64,000 nt of DNA from the NCBI GenBank assembly GCA_036732025.1, contig DAINDE010000017.1, forward strand, positions 1 through 64,000, given 5' to 3'. The notes beneath the pieces were generated by a model. The model searched no databases. It was not told where the DNA came from and saw only the letters and a list, made by a program, of their open reading frames with translations. A program made the translations under genes and the position numbers. Positions 43,113 through 53,799 of this stretch are shown here, piece after piece. Positions within the stretch are counted from its first letter, which is position 1; each line of letters starts with the position of its first letter. The stretch is from SSSZ01 sp036732025 (GTDB lineage Bacteria; Pseudomonadota; Gammaproteobacteria; Burkholderiales; Rhodocyclaceae).

Positions 43113-44467
43113 GCGGCGAAAAGGCGCGCCCCTTGATGGTGGTCGAGGATGACCCGGCCCTGCAGAAGCAGATCAAGTGGTCCTTCGACCAATACGAGGT
43201 GATCACGGCTTCCGACCGTGAGACGGCGCTGGCCCAGGTGAAGCGCTACCAGCCGGCGGTGGTGACCATGGATCTCGGCTTGCCGCCCGACCCCGACGCG
43301 GTGTCGGAGGGGTTCAGGCTCCTCGAGCAACTGGTGGCGGCGGAGCCGGACATCAAGGTCATCGTCCTCACCGGCCAGAACGACCAGGCCAACGCCCTGC
43401 GGGCGGTGGCCCTGGGTGCCTATGATTTCTTCGCCAAGCCCTTCGAGCCGGAATTGCTGGCGTTGACCGTAGACCGTGCCTTTCGCCTGTACGATCTGCA
43501 GAAGGAAAACCAGCGGCTGCAAATGATGCGCCAGCCGGATGCCCTTTCCGGCCTCATTACCCGCGACCCGGAGATGCTGCGCCTCTGCCGCACTGTCGAA
43601 AAGGTGGCCTCCAGCAACGCCACGGTGATGCTGCTGGGCGAAAGCGGCACCGGCAAGGAAGTGCTGGCGCGGGGTCTGCACGAGGCTTCGCCCCGCCGCG
43701 GCGAACGGTTCGTCGCCATCAACTGCGCCGCCATACCCGACAACCTGCTGGAAAGCGAGCTTTTCGGCTATGAGAAGGGCGCCTTCACCGGTGCTGCCAA
43801 GACCACCCCGGGCAAGATCGAGACCGCCCATCGCGGCACCCTGATGCTCGACGAAATCGGCGATCTGCCCATGGCGCTCCAGGCCAAGCTCCTGCGCTTC
43901 CTGCAGGAGCGCGTGGTGGAGCGGGTCGGCGGGCGCCAGGAAATTCCCGTGGATGTGCGCATCGTCTGCGCGACCCACCAGGATCTCAAGGCCCTCATCG
44001 CCGAAGGCAAGTTCCGGGAAGACCTTTACTACCGCCTGGCGGAAATCGTCGTCAACATCCCGCCGCTGCGTGCCCGCCTGGGCGACGCGGCCTTGCTCGC
44101 CCACGCCCTGGTGCGCCGTTTCGCCGGCGAGCAGAACCGCGGCGCCATGAGCCTCGGGGAGGACGCCGTGCGGGCCATTGAAATCCACGCCTGGCCGGGC
44201 AACGTGCGGGAGCTGGAAAACTGTATCAAGCGTGCCGTCATCATGGCCGACGGCAATGTCATCACCTGTGACGACATCGGCCTGCGCCAGGTGGCCGAGG
44301 GCGAGGCTTCCGATCTCGATCTGCGCAAGGTCCGGGACGAGGCCGAGAAGCATGCGGTCATCGCCGCCCTCAGCCGGGCCAACGGCAACGTCGTCAAGGC
44401 GGCGGAAATCCTCGGTGTCAGCCGCCCCACCCTCTACGACCTGATGCATCGATTCGGCCTCAAGTAA
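43109..44467 (+). CDS. prsR: Sigma-54-dependent response regulator PrsR
   Basis: A 452-residue NtrC-type activator. The receiver domain (1-125) has Asp55 in TMDLGLPPDPDA as phospho-acceptor, with EDD near the start. The AAA+ domain carries Walker A GESGTGKE (177-184) and GAFTGA (224-229), the loop that contacts sigma-54. The C-terminal Fis-type helix-turn-helix is NGNVVKAAEILGVSRPTLYDL. This predicts activation of -24/-12 promoters once PrsK phosphorylates Asp55. Candidate -24/-12 elements occur in this window before wzm, the asparagine-synthase-like gene and the beta-helix gene. The DNA sites bound by PrsR are not known from sequence. Confidence 0.93.
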   Translation: MSGEKARPLMVVEDDPALQKQIKWSFDQYEVITASDRETALAQVKRYQPAVVTMDLGLPPDPDAVSEGFRLLEQLVAAEPDIKVIVLTGQNDQANALRAVALGAYDFFAKPFEPELLALTVDRAFRLYDLQKENQRLQMMRQPDALSGLITRDPEMLRLCRTVEKVASSNATVMLLGESGTGKEVLARGLHEASPRRGERFVAINCAAIPDNLLESELFGYEKGAFTGAAKTTPGKIETAHRGTLMLDEIGDLPMALQAKLLRFLQERVVERVGGRQEIPVDVRIVCATHQDLKALIAEGKFREDLYYRLAEIVVNIPPLRARLGDAALLAHALVRRFAGEQNRGAMSLGEDAVRAIEIHAWPGNVRELENCIKRAVIMADGNVITCDDIGLRQVAEGEASDLDLRKVRDEAEKHAVIAALSRANGNVVKAAEILGVSRPTLYDLMHRFGLK

Positions 44468-44502
44468 TTGCGGCCCCACCGTTTGTGACGAGAGAGCGAA
44501 CC

Positions 44503-47274
44503 ATGAAAACTAGCACCCTGCGAAATGCCACCCTTTCCGCGCTACTGGCTGCCATGCTGGTCTCCGCCTGCGGCGGGGACGACCCGGCCGCCCTGCTGAA
44601 GTCGGCCCGCGAATATCTCGCCAAGAACGATGCCAAGGCGGCCATCATCCAGGTCAAGAACGTCCTGCAGAAGCAGCCTGGCAACGCCGAGGCGCGTTTC
44701 CTGCTGGGCAAGGCGCTGCTCGATGCGGGGGACGCTACGGCCGCCGAGGTGGAACTGCGCAAAGCCATGGAGCAGCGGTATTCCCAGGAAGATACCGTGC
44801 CCCTGATGGTGAAGGCACTGCTGATGAAGGGGCAGGCGAAGAGGGCGGTCCAGGAATTCGGCAAGACCGACCTGACCACCCCCGTCGGGCAGGCGGAACT
44901 GCAGACCCTGCTCAGCGTCGCTTACCGCATGCTGGGTGATTCCGAATCCGCCTATGCGGCGCTCAACGCCGCCCTGAAGGCCAAGCCCAACCATGCGCCG
45001 GCGCTCGTCCTGGAGGCGCGGATGAAGGCCGGTGAAAAGGATCTGGCGGGGGCTCTGGCCATGATCGACAACATCGTGCAGAAGGATCCCGCCAATGCCG
45101 AGGCCTACAAGCTGAAGGGCGACATCCTGCTCGCCCAGGAGAAACCCGATGAAGCGGCCGCCGCCTACCGCAAGGGCCTCGAAGGCCAGGCGGACCACTT
45201 GCCCAGCCATGCCACGCTGATCACCCTGCTCATGCAGCAGGGCAAGGTGGACGAGGCCGGCAAGCAGCTCGCCGAACTGCGGAAGCACGCGCCCAAGCAT
45301 CCGCAGACGCTGCTGCTGGAGTCCCAGCTGGCGTTCCAGAAGAAGGAATACAAGGCCGCCCGGGAATCCCTGCAGCAGTTCCACAAGATCGCGCGGCCGA
45401 ACGCCCTTTCCCTGCAATTGGCCGGTGCCGTGGAATATCAGCTGGGTTCCTACGGCATGGCCGAGGAGAACCTCGCCAAGGCCCTGCAGGAGAACTCGAA
45501 CCTGCCGGCGGCGCGCCGCCTGCTGATTTCGACCTATCTGCGCGTCGGCCAGCCCGCCAAGGCGCTGGATACGCTGAAGCCGGTGCTCGACAAGGTGGAG
45601 TCCGACGCGTCCATGCTGGCGCTCGCCGGCGAGGTCTTCATCCAGCAGGGGGACTACAAGCGGGCGGAGGAGTACTACGCCAAGGCAACCAAGCTCGATC
45701 CCAAGGACGCGACCAAGCGCACCCGCCTGGCGATCACCCATCTGGCCAAGGGGGACGCCGCCAGCGCCTTCGACGAGCTTCAGGAAATCTCCGCCAGCGA
45801 CTCGGGCGTGGCGGCCGACTATGCATTGATCTCGGCCCACTTGCGGCGCAACGAGATCGACAAGGCGCTGAAGGCTCTCGACGTCCTCGAGAAGAAGCGG
45901 CCGGACGATCCGGTGGTCTACAACATGCGCGGGCAGACCCTGATGGCCAAGCAGGACAAGGCGGGCGCCCGTCAGAACTTCGAGAAGGCGCTTGCGCTCA
46001 AGCCCGCCTTCTTCCCGGCGGCGGCCAGCCTGGCCAGCATGGATCTTGCCGACAAGAAGCCCGAGGATGCCAAGCGCCGTTACGAAAGCGTGCTGGCCGC
46101 CGATCCCAAGAACCTGCAGGCCTATCTCGGCCTGGCCGGGCTGGCCTCCAGAAGCGGCGCCAAGACCGAGGAAGTGGCGGCACTGGTCAACAAGGCCGTT
46201 GCCATCAGCCCGACCAACGTGGGTGCCCGACTGGCCCTCATCGAAACCTATCTGCGGGGCGGCGAGGCCAAGAAGGCGGTCACTGCCGCCCAGGAGGCGA
46301 TGACCGCCGTTCCCGACCGGGTCGAGCTGGTGGACGCGGCCGGGCGTGCCCAGCTGGCGGCCGGCGACCACAACCAGGCGCTGGCCATGTTCAACAAGAT
46401 GTCGAACATGCAACCCCGCTCCCCCGTACCCTACCTCAAGATGGCCGAAGTCAACGTCCTTGCCAAGAACAAGGAAGAGGCTATCCGGAACCTCAAGAAG
46501 AGCCTCGACCAGAAGCCCGATTTCGTCGATTCCCAGCAGGCCCTCACGGCCCTCTATGTCAATGTGGGGCGTTTCAAGGAGGCCCAGGGCGTGGCCAAGG
46601 AAGTCCAGCGGCAGCGGCCGAAATCGCCTCTCGGCTTTGCCATGGAAGGGGATGTTGCCATTGCGCAGAAATCCTGGGGCGACGCCGCCAAGGCCTACCG
46701 TGCCGGCCTGGAGCGCGAGCCGGTCGGGGAACTGGCCATGCGGCTGCACTCCGCCCTCTATGCCGGCGGCAATCGGGGCGAGGCAGAAAAACTGGTCGTG
46801 ACCTGGTTGAAGGACCACCCGAAGGATCTCGCCTTCCGCAATTTCGTGGCCGAGCGGGCCAGCGAGCGCCAGGACTGGCCTGCCGCCGCCCAGCAATACC
46901 GCGCCATCCTCGAGGCGCAGCCGGACAGTGCCCTGGTCCTCAACAACCTTGCCTGGATCGCCGACAAGCTGAAGGATCCCAAGGCGGTCGACTATGCCGA
47001 GAAGGCGGTCAAGCTTGCCCCCAACCAGCCCGCCTTCATGGATACCCTGGCCATGCTGCTGGCCGAAAAGGGAGACGTGGCGCGGGCCCGGGAACTGGCG
47101 GCCAAGGCGGTGGAACTGGCGCCGAAGCAAGCTTCCTTCCGCCTCAACCTGGCGCGGGTGCTGATCAAGGCGGGCAACAAGACCGAGGCCAAGGTGCATC
47201 TCGATACCCTGGCCAAGCTGGGGGCCAACTTCCCCGAGCAGGCGGAAGTGGCCAAGCTCCTGAAAGAACTCTGA
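44503..47274 (+). CDS. prsT: TPR-repeat lipoprotein PrsT (XrtA/PEP-CTERM system)
   Basis: A 923-residue protein with a lipoprotein signal (ALLAAMLVSAC, Cys at about residue 25) and then tetratricopeptide repeats over almost the whole length, more than 20 units. Typical units are AEARFLLGKALLDAGD, AEAYKLKGDILLAQ and ALVLNNLAWIADKLKDPKA near the C-terminus. It fits the PrsT family next to PrsK and PrsR. Long TPR lipoproteins act as scaffolds for envelope complexes, for example in alginate or cellulose export; it may connect the glycan export machine. ATG 44503 is chosen with GAGAG upstream; the GTG at 44485 would weaken the signal peptide. Confidence 0.92.
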   Translation: MKTSTLRNATLSALLAAMLVSACGGDDPAALLKSAREYLAKNDAKAAIIQVKNVLQKQPGNAEARFLLGKALLDAGDATAAEVELRKAMEQRYSQEDTVPLMVKALLMKGQAKRAVQEFGKTDLTTPVGQAELQTLLSVAYRMLGDSESAYAALNAALKAKPNHAPALVLEARMKAGEKDLAGALAMIDNIVQKDPANAEAYKLKGDILLAQEKPDEAAAAYRKGLEGQADHLPSHATLITLLMQQGKVDEAGKQLAELRKHAPKHPQTLLLESQLAFQKKEYKAARESLQQFHKIARPNALSLQLAGAVEYQLGSYGMAEENLAKALQENSNLPAARRLLISTYLRVGQPAKALDTLKPVLDKVESDASMLALAGEVFIQQGDYKRAEEYYAKATKLDPKDATKRTRLAITHLAKGDAASAFDELQEISASDSGVAADYALISAHLRRNEIDKALKALDVLEKKRPDDPVVYNMRGQTLMAKQDKAGARQNFEKALALKPAFFPAAASLASMDLADKKPEDAKRRYESVLAADPKNLQAYLGLAGLASRSGAKTEEVAALVNKAVAISPTNVGARLALIETYLRGGEAKKAVTAAQEAMTAVPDRVELVDAAGRAQLAAGDHNQALAMFNKMSNMQPRSPVPYLKMAEVNVLAKNKEEAIRNLKKSLDQKPDFVDSQQALTALYVNVGRFKEAQGVAKEVQRQRPKSPLGFAMEGDVAIAQKSWGDAAKAYRAGLEREPVGELAMRLHSALYAGGNRGEAEKLVVTWLKDHPKDLAFRNFVAERASERQDWPAAAQQYRAILEAQPDSALVLNNLAWIADKLKDPKAVDYAEKAVKLAPNQPAFMDTLAMLLAEKGDVARARELAAKAVELAPKQASFRLNLARVLIKAGNKTEAKVHLDTLAKLGANFPEQAEVAKLLKEL

Positions 47275-47314
47275 AATCGCTTTCCTATAATCTAATCAAT
47301 ATTTGAGGATTCAA

Positions 47315-48595
<1,281 letters not shown>

Positions 48596-48604
48596 GGGGA
48601 GGCT

Positions 48605-49516
48605 ATGGTCGGCAGCGCAGCGCGGGGATGGACAGGTCGGAACTGGCGTCTGGGGATTCCCCTGGCCGCCGCTGTGGCCTGGGCATCTGCTGCCGGCGCT
48701 GCCGAGGACGCGGCGGCCCAGGCGGCGAAAGCGCTTTCCCTGCGCAGCGAGGCCCGGGCGTTCGAGCATGGCGAAGGGGTTCCCCGGGACGGCGGCAAGG
48801 CCGCCAAGCTCTATTGCGAGGCGGCCCGCCTGGGTGACGCCGAGGCCCAGTACAGCGTCGGCTGGATGTACGCCAACGGCCGCGGCGTGCCCCGGGACGA
48901 TGCCCTGGCCGCCTATTTCTTCGATCTCGCTGCCCGGCAGGGGCATTCCCACGCGGCGGGGATGCTCCGCTTCGTCGGCACCGAACTCGCCGGCAAGCCG
49001 GAATGCATGAATGACCCGGAAGACCTGGAGGGCAGCGACGTCATCGCCGCCGCGCCGCCGGAGCGCCGGAAGATCCTCGAACTCGTGTCCCGCCTGGCGC
49101 CCCAGTATGGTGTCTATCCCCGCCTGGCCATGGCGGTGATCCGGGCCGAGTCGAACTTCAACCCGGCGGCGGTTTCCCCCAAGAACGCCCAGGGGCTGAT
49201 GCAGCTGATCCCGGAGACTTCCGCCCGCTTCAACGTGAAGAAGCCCTTCGATCCGGAGGAGAACATTCGCGGCGGCCTTGCCTACCTGCGCTGGCTGCTC
49301 GCCTACTTCAAAGGCGACGTGGCCCTGGTGGCGGCCGCCTACAATGCGGGCGAGGGGGCGGTGAATCGCTACCGGGGCATCCCCCCCTATGAAGAGACGC
49401 GGGGCTACGTCAAGCGGATCGTCGAACTCTTCCGCAAGGACGAGCACCCCTTCGATCCGTCAGTGACCGAGCCCTCGCCGGAACTTGCCCGCATCCGCAC
49501 GGTCCGCTCAATGTAA
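48605..49516 (+). CDS. Lytic transglycosylase with Sel1 repeats
   Basis: A 303-residue secreted or periplasmic protein. The signal segment (GIPLAAAVAWASAAGAA) is followed by about two Sel1-like repeats (EHGEGVPRDGGKAAKLY and GWMYANGRGVPRDDALAAYF). The C-terminal SLT domain from about residue 160 carries the catalytic Glu182 in AVIRAESNFNPAAVSP and the GLMQLIPETSARF and AAYNAGEGAV blocks. It cuts peptidoglycan, perhaps to open space for the export complex. A strong AAGGGGAGG site stands before ATG 48605, 9 bp after the dehydrogenase stop. Confidence 0.88.
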   Translation: MVGSAARGWTGRNWRLGIPLAAAVAWASAAGAAEDAAAQAAKALSLRSEARAFEHGEGVPRDGGKAAKLYCEAARLGDAEAQYSVGWMYANGRGVPRDDALAAYFFDLAARQGHSHAAGMLRFVGTELAGKPECMNDPEDLEGSDVIAAAPPERRKILELVSRLAPQYGVYPRLAMAVIRAESNFNPAAVSPKNAQGLMQLIPETSARFNVKKPFDPEENIRGGLAYLRWLLAYFKGDVALVAAAYNAGEGAVNRYRGIPPYEETRGYVKRIVELFRKDEHPFDPSVTEPSPELARIRTVRSM

Positions 49517-49569
49517 CGGATCTTGCCAGGCCCGCCGGCTCGCTCCGCGGGCGCATGGGAGAGAAAAAC

Positions 49570-50340
49570 ATGAACACGCCATTCTGGCTGCGCTGCCTGA
49601 TCCTGCTGAGCCTCGTCGCCGGTGGCGGCGCCCGGGCTGCCGACATGGTGCGCGCCATCGAACAGGTCAAACCCTCCATCGTCGCCGTGGGCGGGCACAA
49701 GGCCACCAACAGCCCGGCCTTCGTCATCCAGGGTACCGGGTTCGCCGTCGGCAATGGTTCGGTGGTGGCGACCAACGCCCATGTCATCAACGTCATCACC
49801 AGCGATGCCGAGGTGACCGTGATGGTGCAGGTGCGGCTGTCAGCGACGGAGTCGCAGTTGCGTCCCGCCAAGGTGGCGGTCGTCGACAAGGAGCATGACC
49901 TCGCCCTCCTGCGCATCGAAGGGCCGCCGCTGCCGCCCGCCAGCCTGGGGGATTCGGAGGGGGTGCGCGAAGGTCAGGAGGTGGCGTTCACCGGCTTCCC
50001 CATCGGTTCGGTCATGGGCTTCTTCCCGGTGACCCACCGGGGCATGGTTTCCGCCGTGACGCCGGTGGCCATTCCCGTGCCCAATTCCCAGAAGCTCAGC
50101 GAGAAGCTGATTCACCGCATGCGGCAGGGGTCGTTTCCCATCTTCCAGCTCGACGCCGTCGCCTACCCCGGTAACAGCGGCAGCCCCATTTTCAGTCCGG
50201 AAACCGGGGAAGTGCTGGGGGTAATCAACATGGTGGTGATCAAGAGTACCAAGGAGGCGGCCCTGGCCCAGCCCTCGGGGATCACCTACGCCGTGCCGGT
50301 GGCCTTCCTGAAAAGCCTGTTGGCGGGGCTCGGCCGGTGA
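49570..50340 (+). CDS. Secreted trypsin-like serine protease without PDZ domain
   Basis: A 256-residue protein with a signal peptide (LRCLILLSLVAGGGARA) and one trypsin-like domain of the S1C/DegP type. The triad is His71 (TNAHVI), Asp110 (EHDLALL) and Ser203 (YPGNSGSPIF). DegP and DegS have one or two PDZ domains for substrate binding and regulation; none is present here. The start ATG 49570 has GGGAGAG upstream; ATG 49555 is less likely. It may mature or remove envelope proteins. The next gene lies on the opposite strand beyond a strong hairpin. Confidence 0.87.
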   Translation: MNTPFWLRCLILLSLVAGGGARAADMVRAIEQVKPSIVAVGGHKATNSPAFVIQGTGFAVGNGSVVATNAHVINVITSDAEVTVMVQVRLSATESQLRPAKVAVVDKEHDLALLRIEGPPLPPASLGDSEGVREGQEVAFTGFPIGSVMGFFPVTHRGMVSAVTPVAIPVPNSQKLSEKLIHRMRQGSFPIFQLDAVAYPGNSGSPIFSPETGEVLGVINMVVIKSTKEAALAQPSGITYAVPVAFLKSLLAGLGR

Positions 50341-50345
50341 AGCAA

Positions 50346-50378
50346 GCTGACGGCGGAAGCAACGCTTCCGCCGTCAGC
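50346..50378. terminator. Perfect 15-bp hairpin between convergent genes
   Basis: GCTGACGGCGGAAGC (50346-50360) and its exact reverse complement (50364-50378) enclose an AAC loop. It lies 5 bp after the protease stop and 11 bp before the stop of the convergent PKD-like gene, so it should end transcripts from both sides. No T-run follows on either strand, so RNA release may need Rho or simply a very stable stem. It is the clearest hairpin in the window. Confidence 0.8.
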
Positions 50379-50389
50379 GTCGCCGGCGA

Positions 50390-50959
50390 TCAGCCCTTTT
50401 CGCAGCCGAGGGTCTTGCCCTTGGTGAAGTAGGCGGTACCGGCCGGGCAGGCCAGGGGCTGCTCCGGCTTCTTCGGCGCCTTGACCCCCGCCTTCGGGAC
50501 GCAGGTGAAGGAGCCGTCCTTGGCCGCCTTGCCCTTGAGCGCCCAATCGGCGGGACAGAGGCTGGCGGGGGCGCCGGCGGCAGCGGCAGCCGCGGCGGGC
50601 GCAGCGGCGACCTTGTACTTCATGATCTGCTTGCCGCCGCAGCCCAGGGCGTTTTCCACGCGGTCGCCGGCGGCGCGGACCTTGTATTCCTTGGCGGCCT
50701 TGTAGGTGTGCTCAATGACCACGGGTACCTTGGTGTCCGGCTTGATCTTGATCTGGTCGCGGCGGCCGTCGCCGAACTCGACCTCCATGCCGCAGATGCC
50801 GTCGCCAACGTTGCCGATGTCGATGGTGGCGGTGATCTTGTCGCCGACCTTGGCGCCGGTGGCCGGGGTCAGCGTCAGCTTGTCGATGGTCGGCGAGGCC
50901 AGGGCGGCTCCGGCGGCGAGGCTGAACAGGGCAATGGCGGAAGCCTTGACGAATTTCAT
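50390..50959 (-). CDS. Secreted PKD-like protein with cysteine-containing tail repeats
   Basis: A 189-residue protein. Residues 1-22 form a signal peptide (ASAIALFSLAAGAALA). The next 95 or so residues look like a PKD/Ig-like beta domain, with CGMEVEFGDGRRDQIKI and VPVVIEHTYKAAKEYKVRA. An alanine/proline linker of about 16 residues follows, then two tail pseudo-repeats that begin CPADWALKGKAAKDG and CPAGTAYFTKGKTLG, each closing with a second Cys. This suggests surface or periplasmic binding, with disulphides. AGGGGA precedes ATG 50959. I do not recognise a named family. It is separated from the polysaccharide genes by a terminator and is probably not part of them. Confidence 0.7.
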   Translation of the reverse strand: MKFVKASAIALFSLAAGAALASPTIDKLTLTPATGAKVGDKITATIDIGNVGDGICGMEVEFGDGRRDQIKIKPDTKVPVVIEHTYKAAKEYKVRAAGDRVENALGCGGKQIMKYKVAAAPAAAAAAAGAPASLCPADWALKGKAAKDGSFTCVPKAGVKAPKKPEQPLACPAGTAYFTKGKTLGCEKG

Positions 50960-50996
50960 GCGAGTCCCCTTGCTAGTTGGTTGTGGAAAATTCAGT

Positions 50997-53690
50997 CTAG
51001 CCGAAAACATGCTTCCACAATAAGCAGACCGCATCAATTTCTGGGGCCACGGCGGCACGGTCCACCCGGGCCTTGGGGCTGGCGTTGAGGCGCTTGAGGT
51101 GTTGCCGGCGGCGGTAGTCGCGGTAGGCGGCCCGGGCACCGTCGGCGAGCTGGGCCGGAATCAGCCCCAGTTCGGCGGCCATGCCGAGGAGGGCGATGTT
51201 GCCGAGGTTCTCGGTCAGGCAGGGATGGGCGTGGGCGTGGCCGAGGACGAGGTATTGGACGATGAACTCCACGTCGATGATGCCGCCGGGGTCGTGCTTG
51301 AGGTCGAATTCGGTGTCGCTGCCCGAGGCATGGGCGTCAAGCATCTTCTGCCGCATGGCCGCCACCTCCTCCCGCAGTTTGGCGAGGTCCCGGGGCTGGC
51401 AGAGGATTTCCGTGCGGATGGCCTCGAAGCGGGCGCCGACTTCCGGATCGCCGGCGCAGAAGCGGGCCCGGGTCAGGGCCTGGTGCTCCCAGGTCCAGGC
51501 CTGGTGCAGCTGGTATTCGCGGAACGCGTCCACCGAGACCGCCAGGAGGCCGGAGTCGCCGTTGGGACGCAGGCGCAGGTCGGTCTCGAACAGGAGCCCG
51601 GCCGGGGTCTGGCTGGAAAGCCAGGTGTTGAGCCGCTGGCCGAGGCGGGCGTAGTTCTCGCTGGCCTCCTGGGCGTCGTCGTCGTAGAGGTAGACGAGAT
51701 CCAGGTCGGAGGCGTAGCCCAGTTCCTTGCCCCCCAGCTTGCCATAGCCGATGACGGCGAAGCGGGGCGTTTCGCGGTGGCGGTCGCGGATCTTCTGCCA
51801 GCAGAGCGGCAGGGTGGTCTCGACCATGATGTCGGCGAGCTGGGTCAGGTGGTCGGAGATGCGCTCGACGGTGTGCAGGCCGGCCAGGTCCTGGGTCAGG
51901 AGGCGGAATACCTGGGCGTGGTGCTTTTCCCGCAGGATGTCCATCTCCCGCTCGGTGTCGCCGGCGTGGTCGGCCAGGCTGGCCCGCAGGTCGGCGACGA
52001 AACCGCTCCAGTCGGTGGCCACGTCCATCAGGCGGGGATCGAGGAGTTCGTCGAGGACCAGCGGGTGGCGGTTGAGGTATTCGGAAGCCCAGGACGAGGC
52101 GCCGACGATGTCGGCCACCCGGCGCAGGGCCAGGGGGTACTGTTGCAAGAGCGCCAGGTAGGCGCCCCGCCGGCTGACGGTCTCGAGAAAGGCGATGCCC
52201 CGGGCCAGGGTGGTGTCCGGGTCCGGCGTGGCGGCGGCGGCTTCCACCAGACGGGGGCCGACGGCGTCGAGGCGTTCCCGGTTGCTGGCGGGGAGTTGCC
52301 GGTAACGGCTCGATCCCCGCAGCTCCGCCAGCTTTTCGAGGACCGCCCGGGGGTGCCGGAAACCCATGTCGCCCAGGGTTTCGCAGGCGCTTTCGTCATC
52401 GGTCTGGCCTTGCCAGATGCCGGCGGCGGCGTGTTCCCCCTCCTCCGGGTCGGAGAAAACCAGTTCGAAATGGCGGCTGACCCTGTCCCGGTGGGCGTTG
52501 AGGGCAGCGGTCAAGGCCGGCCAGTCGGCATAGCCCAGGGAAGTGGCGACGATCGCCCGATCGGCCGGGCTCTCCGGCAGCATGTGGGTCTGCTTGTCCT
52601 CGACATATTGCAGGCGGTGTTCCAGCCGGCGCAGGAAAATGTAGGCCTCGCGCAGTTCCGCCTCGGTTTCCGCCGGCAGCAGCCGGCGCTCGGCCAGGAG
52701 GCGCAGTACGTCCAGGGTGGGCCGTACCTGCAGGGCGGGGTCGCGGCCGCCCCGGATGAGCTGGAAGACCTGGGCGATGAATTCGATCTCGCGGATGCCG
52801 CCCGGTCCCAGCTTGACGTGGTCGGCCATGTCCCGGCGCGCCACCTCGCGGCGGATCTGGGCGTGCAGGTCGCGCATGGCGTTGATGGCGCCGAAATCCA
52901 GATACTTGCGGAAGACGAAGGGGCGGGCGATGCGCTCCAGGGCGGCGGCCGCCGCCGGCTGGGCATTGGCGCCGGCATTCATCGTCCGGGCCTTGATCCA
53001 GGCGTAGCGTTCCCACTCCCGGCCCTGGGTGATGAAGTAATTCTCCAGGGCGTCGAGGGAACAGACCAGGGGGCCGGAATCGCCGTTGGGGCGCAGGCGC
53101 ATGTCGACGCGGAAGACCTGGCCGTCGGCGGTGATCTCGCCGAGGGCGGCGACCAGGCGCTTGCCCAGGCGGGTGAAGAAGTCGAAGTTGTCAATGTGCC
53201 GCGGGCCGGCGGTTTCGCCGTCTTCCGGATAGACGAAGATGTAGTCCACGTCCGAGGACACGTTCAGTTCCCGCCCCCCCAGCTTGCCCATGCCGATGAC
53301 CAGCAGGCGCTGGGGCTGGCCGCGCCCATCCAGGGGCTCCCCGAACTGGGCGGCCAGTTGGCGATGGAGGAAATCGAGGGCGGCGTTGGTCGTCACATCG
53401 GCCAGCAGGGTCATGCTCTCCACCACTTCGGCTAGGGGGGCGAGGCCCAGCAGGTCGCGCAGGGTGATGTGAGCCATGGTCCGCTGGCGCAGGCGGCGCA
53501 GGGTCCGCTTCAGGCCCTCTTCGTCGGCGGGCTCGGGCTGCAGGGCGGCCAGCAGGTCCGCCGGCACCGGCGGGGCCTGCCACGAACCGGCCAGTTCGCC
53601 GGCCAGCTCCGGCCGGGCGGCGAGCAGGTTGGCAACATAGCGGGCGTGGATCAGGGCCGGCTGCCAGCGGGGATCGGGGGCGGTTTCCAT
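50997..53690 (-). CDS. glnE: Bifunctional glutamine synthetase adenylyltransferase/adenylyl-removing enzyme
   Basis: An 897-residue cytoplasmic enzyme that attaches AMP to glutamine synthetase and removes it again, controlling nitrogen assimilation. Two nucleotidyltransferase domains are clear: GMGKLGGRELNVSSDVDYIF in the N-terminal half and GYGKLGGKELGYASDLDLVY in the C-terminal half, each with G-G and D-x-D residues. RLRPNGDSG occurs after each. The length is close to the E. coli protein. It starts 109 bp from the divergent yhdP-like gene, and its own stop is 37 bp from the PKD-like gene start. It is a housekeeping gene that marks the right border of the polysaccharide locus. Confidence 0.95.
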   Translation of the reverse strand: METAPDPRWQPALIHARYVANLLAARPELAGELAGSWQAPPVPADLLAALQPEPADEEGLKRTLRRLRQRTMAHITLRDLLGLAPLAEVVESMTLLADVTTNAALDFLHRQLAAQFGEPLDGRGQPQRLLVIGMGKLGGRELNVSSDVDYIFVYPEDGETAGPRHIDNFDFFTRLGKRLVAALGEITADGQVFRVDMRLRPNGDSGPLVCSLDALENYFITQGREWERYAWIKARTMNAGANAQPAAAAALERIARPFVFRKYLDFGAINAMRDLHAQIRREVARRDMADHVKLGPGGIREIEFIAQVFQLIRGGRDPALQVRPTLDVLRLLAERRLLPAETEAELREAYIFLRRLEHRLQYVEDKQTHMLPESPADRAIVATSLGYADWPALTAALNAHRDRVSRHFELVFSDPEEGEHAAAGIWQGQTDDESACETLGDMGFRHPRAVLEKLAELRGSSRYRQLPASNRERLDAVGPRLVEAAAATPDPDTTLARGIAFLETVSRRGAYLALLQQYPLALRRVADIVGASSWASEYLNRHPLVLDELLDPRLMDVATDWSGFVADLRASLADHAGDTEREMDILREKHHAQVFRLLTQDLAGLHTVERISDHLTQLADIMVETTLPLCWQKIRDRHRETPRFAVIGYGKLGGKELGYASDLDLVYLYDDDAQEASENYARLGQRLNTWLSSQTPAGLLFETDLRLRPNGDSGLLAVSVDAFREYQLHQAWTWEHQALTRARFCAGDPEVGARFEAIRTEILCQPRDLAKLREEVAAMRQKMLDAHASGSDTEFDLKHDPGGIIDVEFIVQYLVLGHAHAHPCLTENLGNIALLGMAAELGLIPAQLADGARAAYRDYRRRQHLKRLNASPKARVDRAAVAPEIDAVCLLWKHVFG

Positions 53691-53799
53691 GGCACGGAGG
53701 GCGGCGTGTAAGCCGGAGAGGATAGAATGGCGTTATTGGATTTTTCGTCTTCTCCGATTGTAGTGATCTCCCGACTCCCCTGGCAAAGCGAACGTGTTG

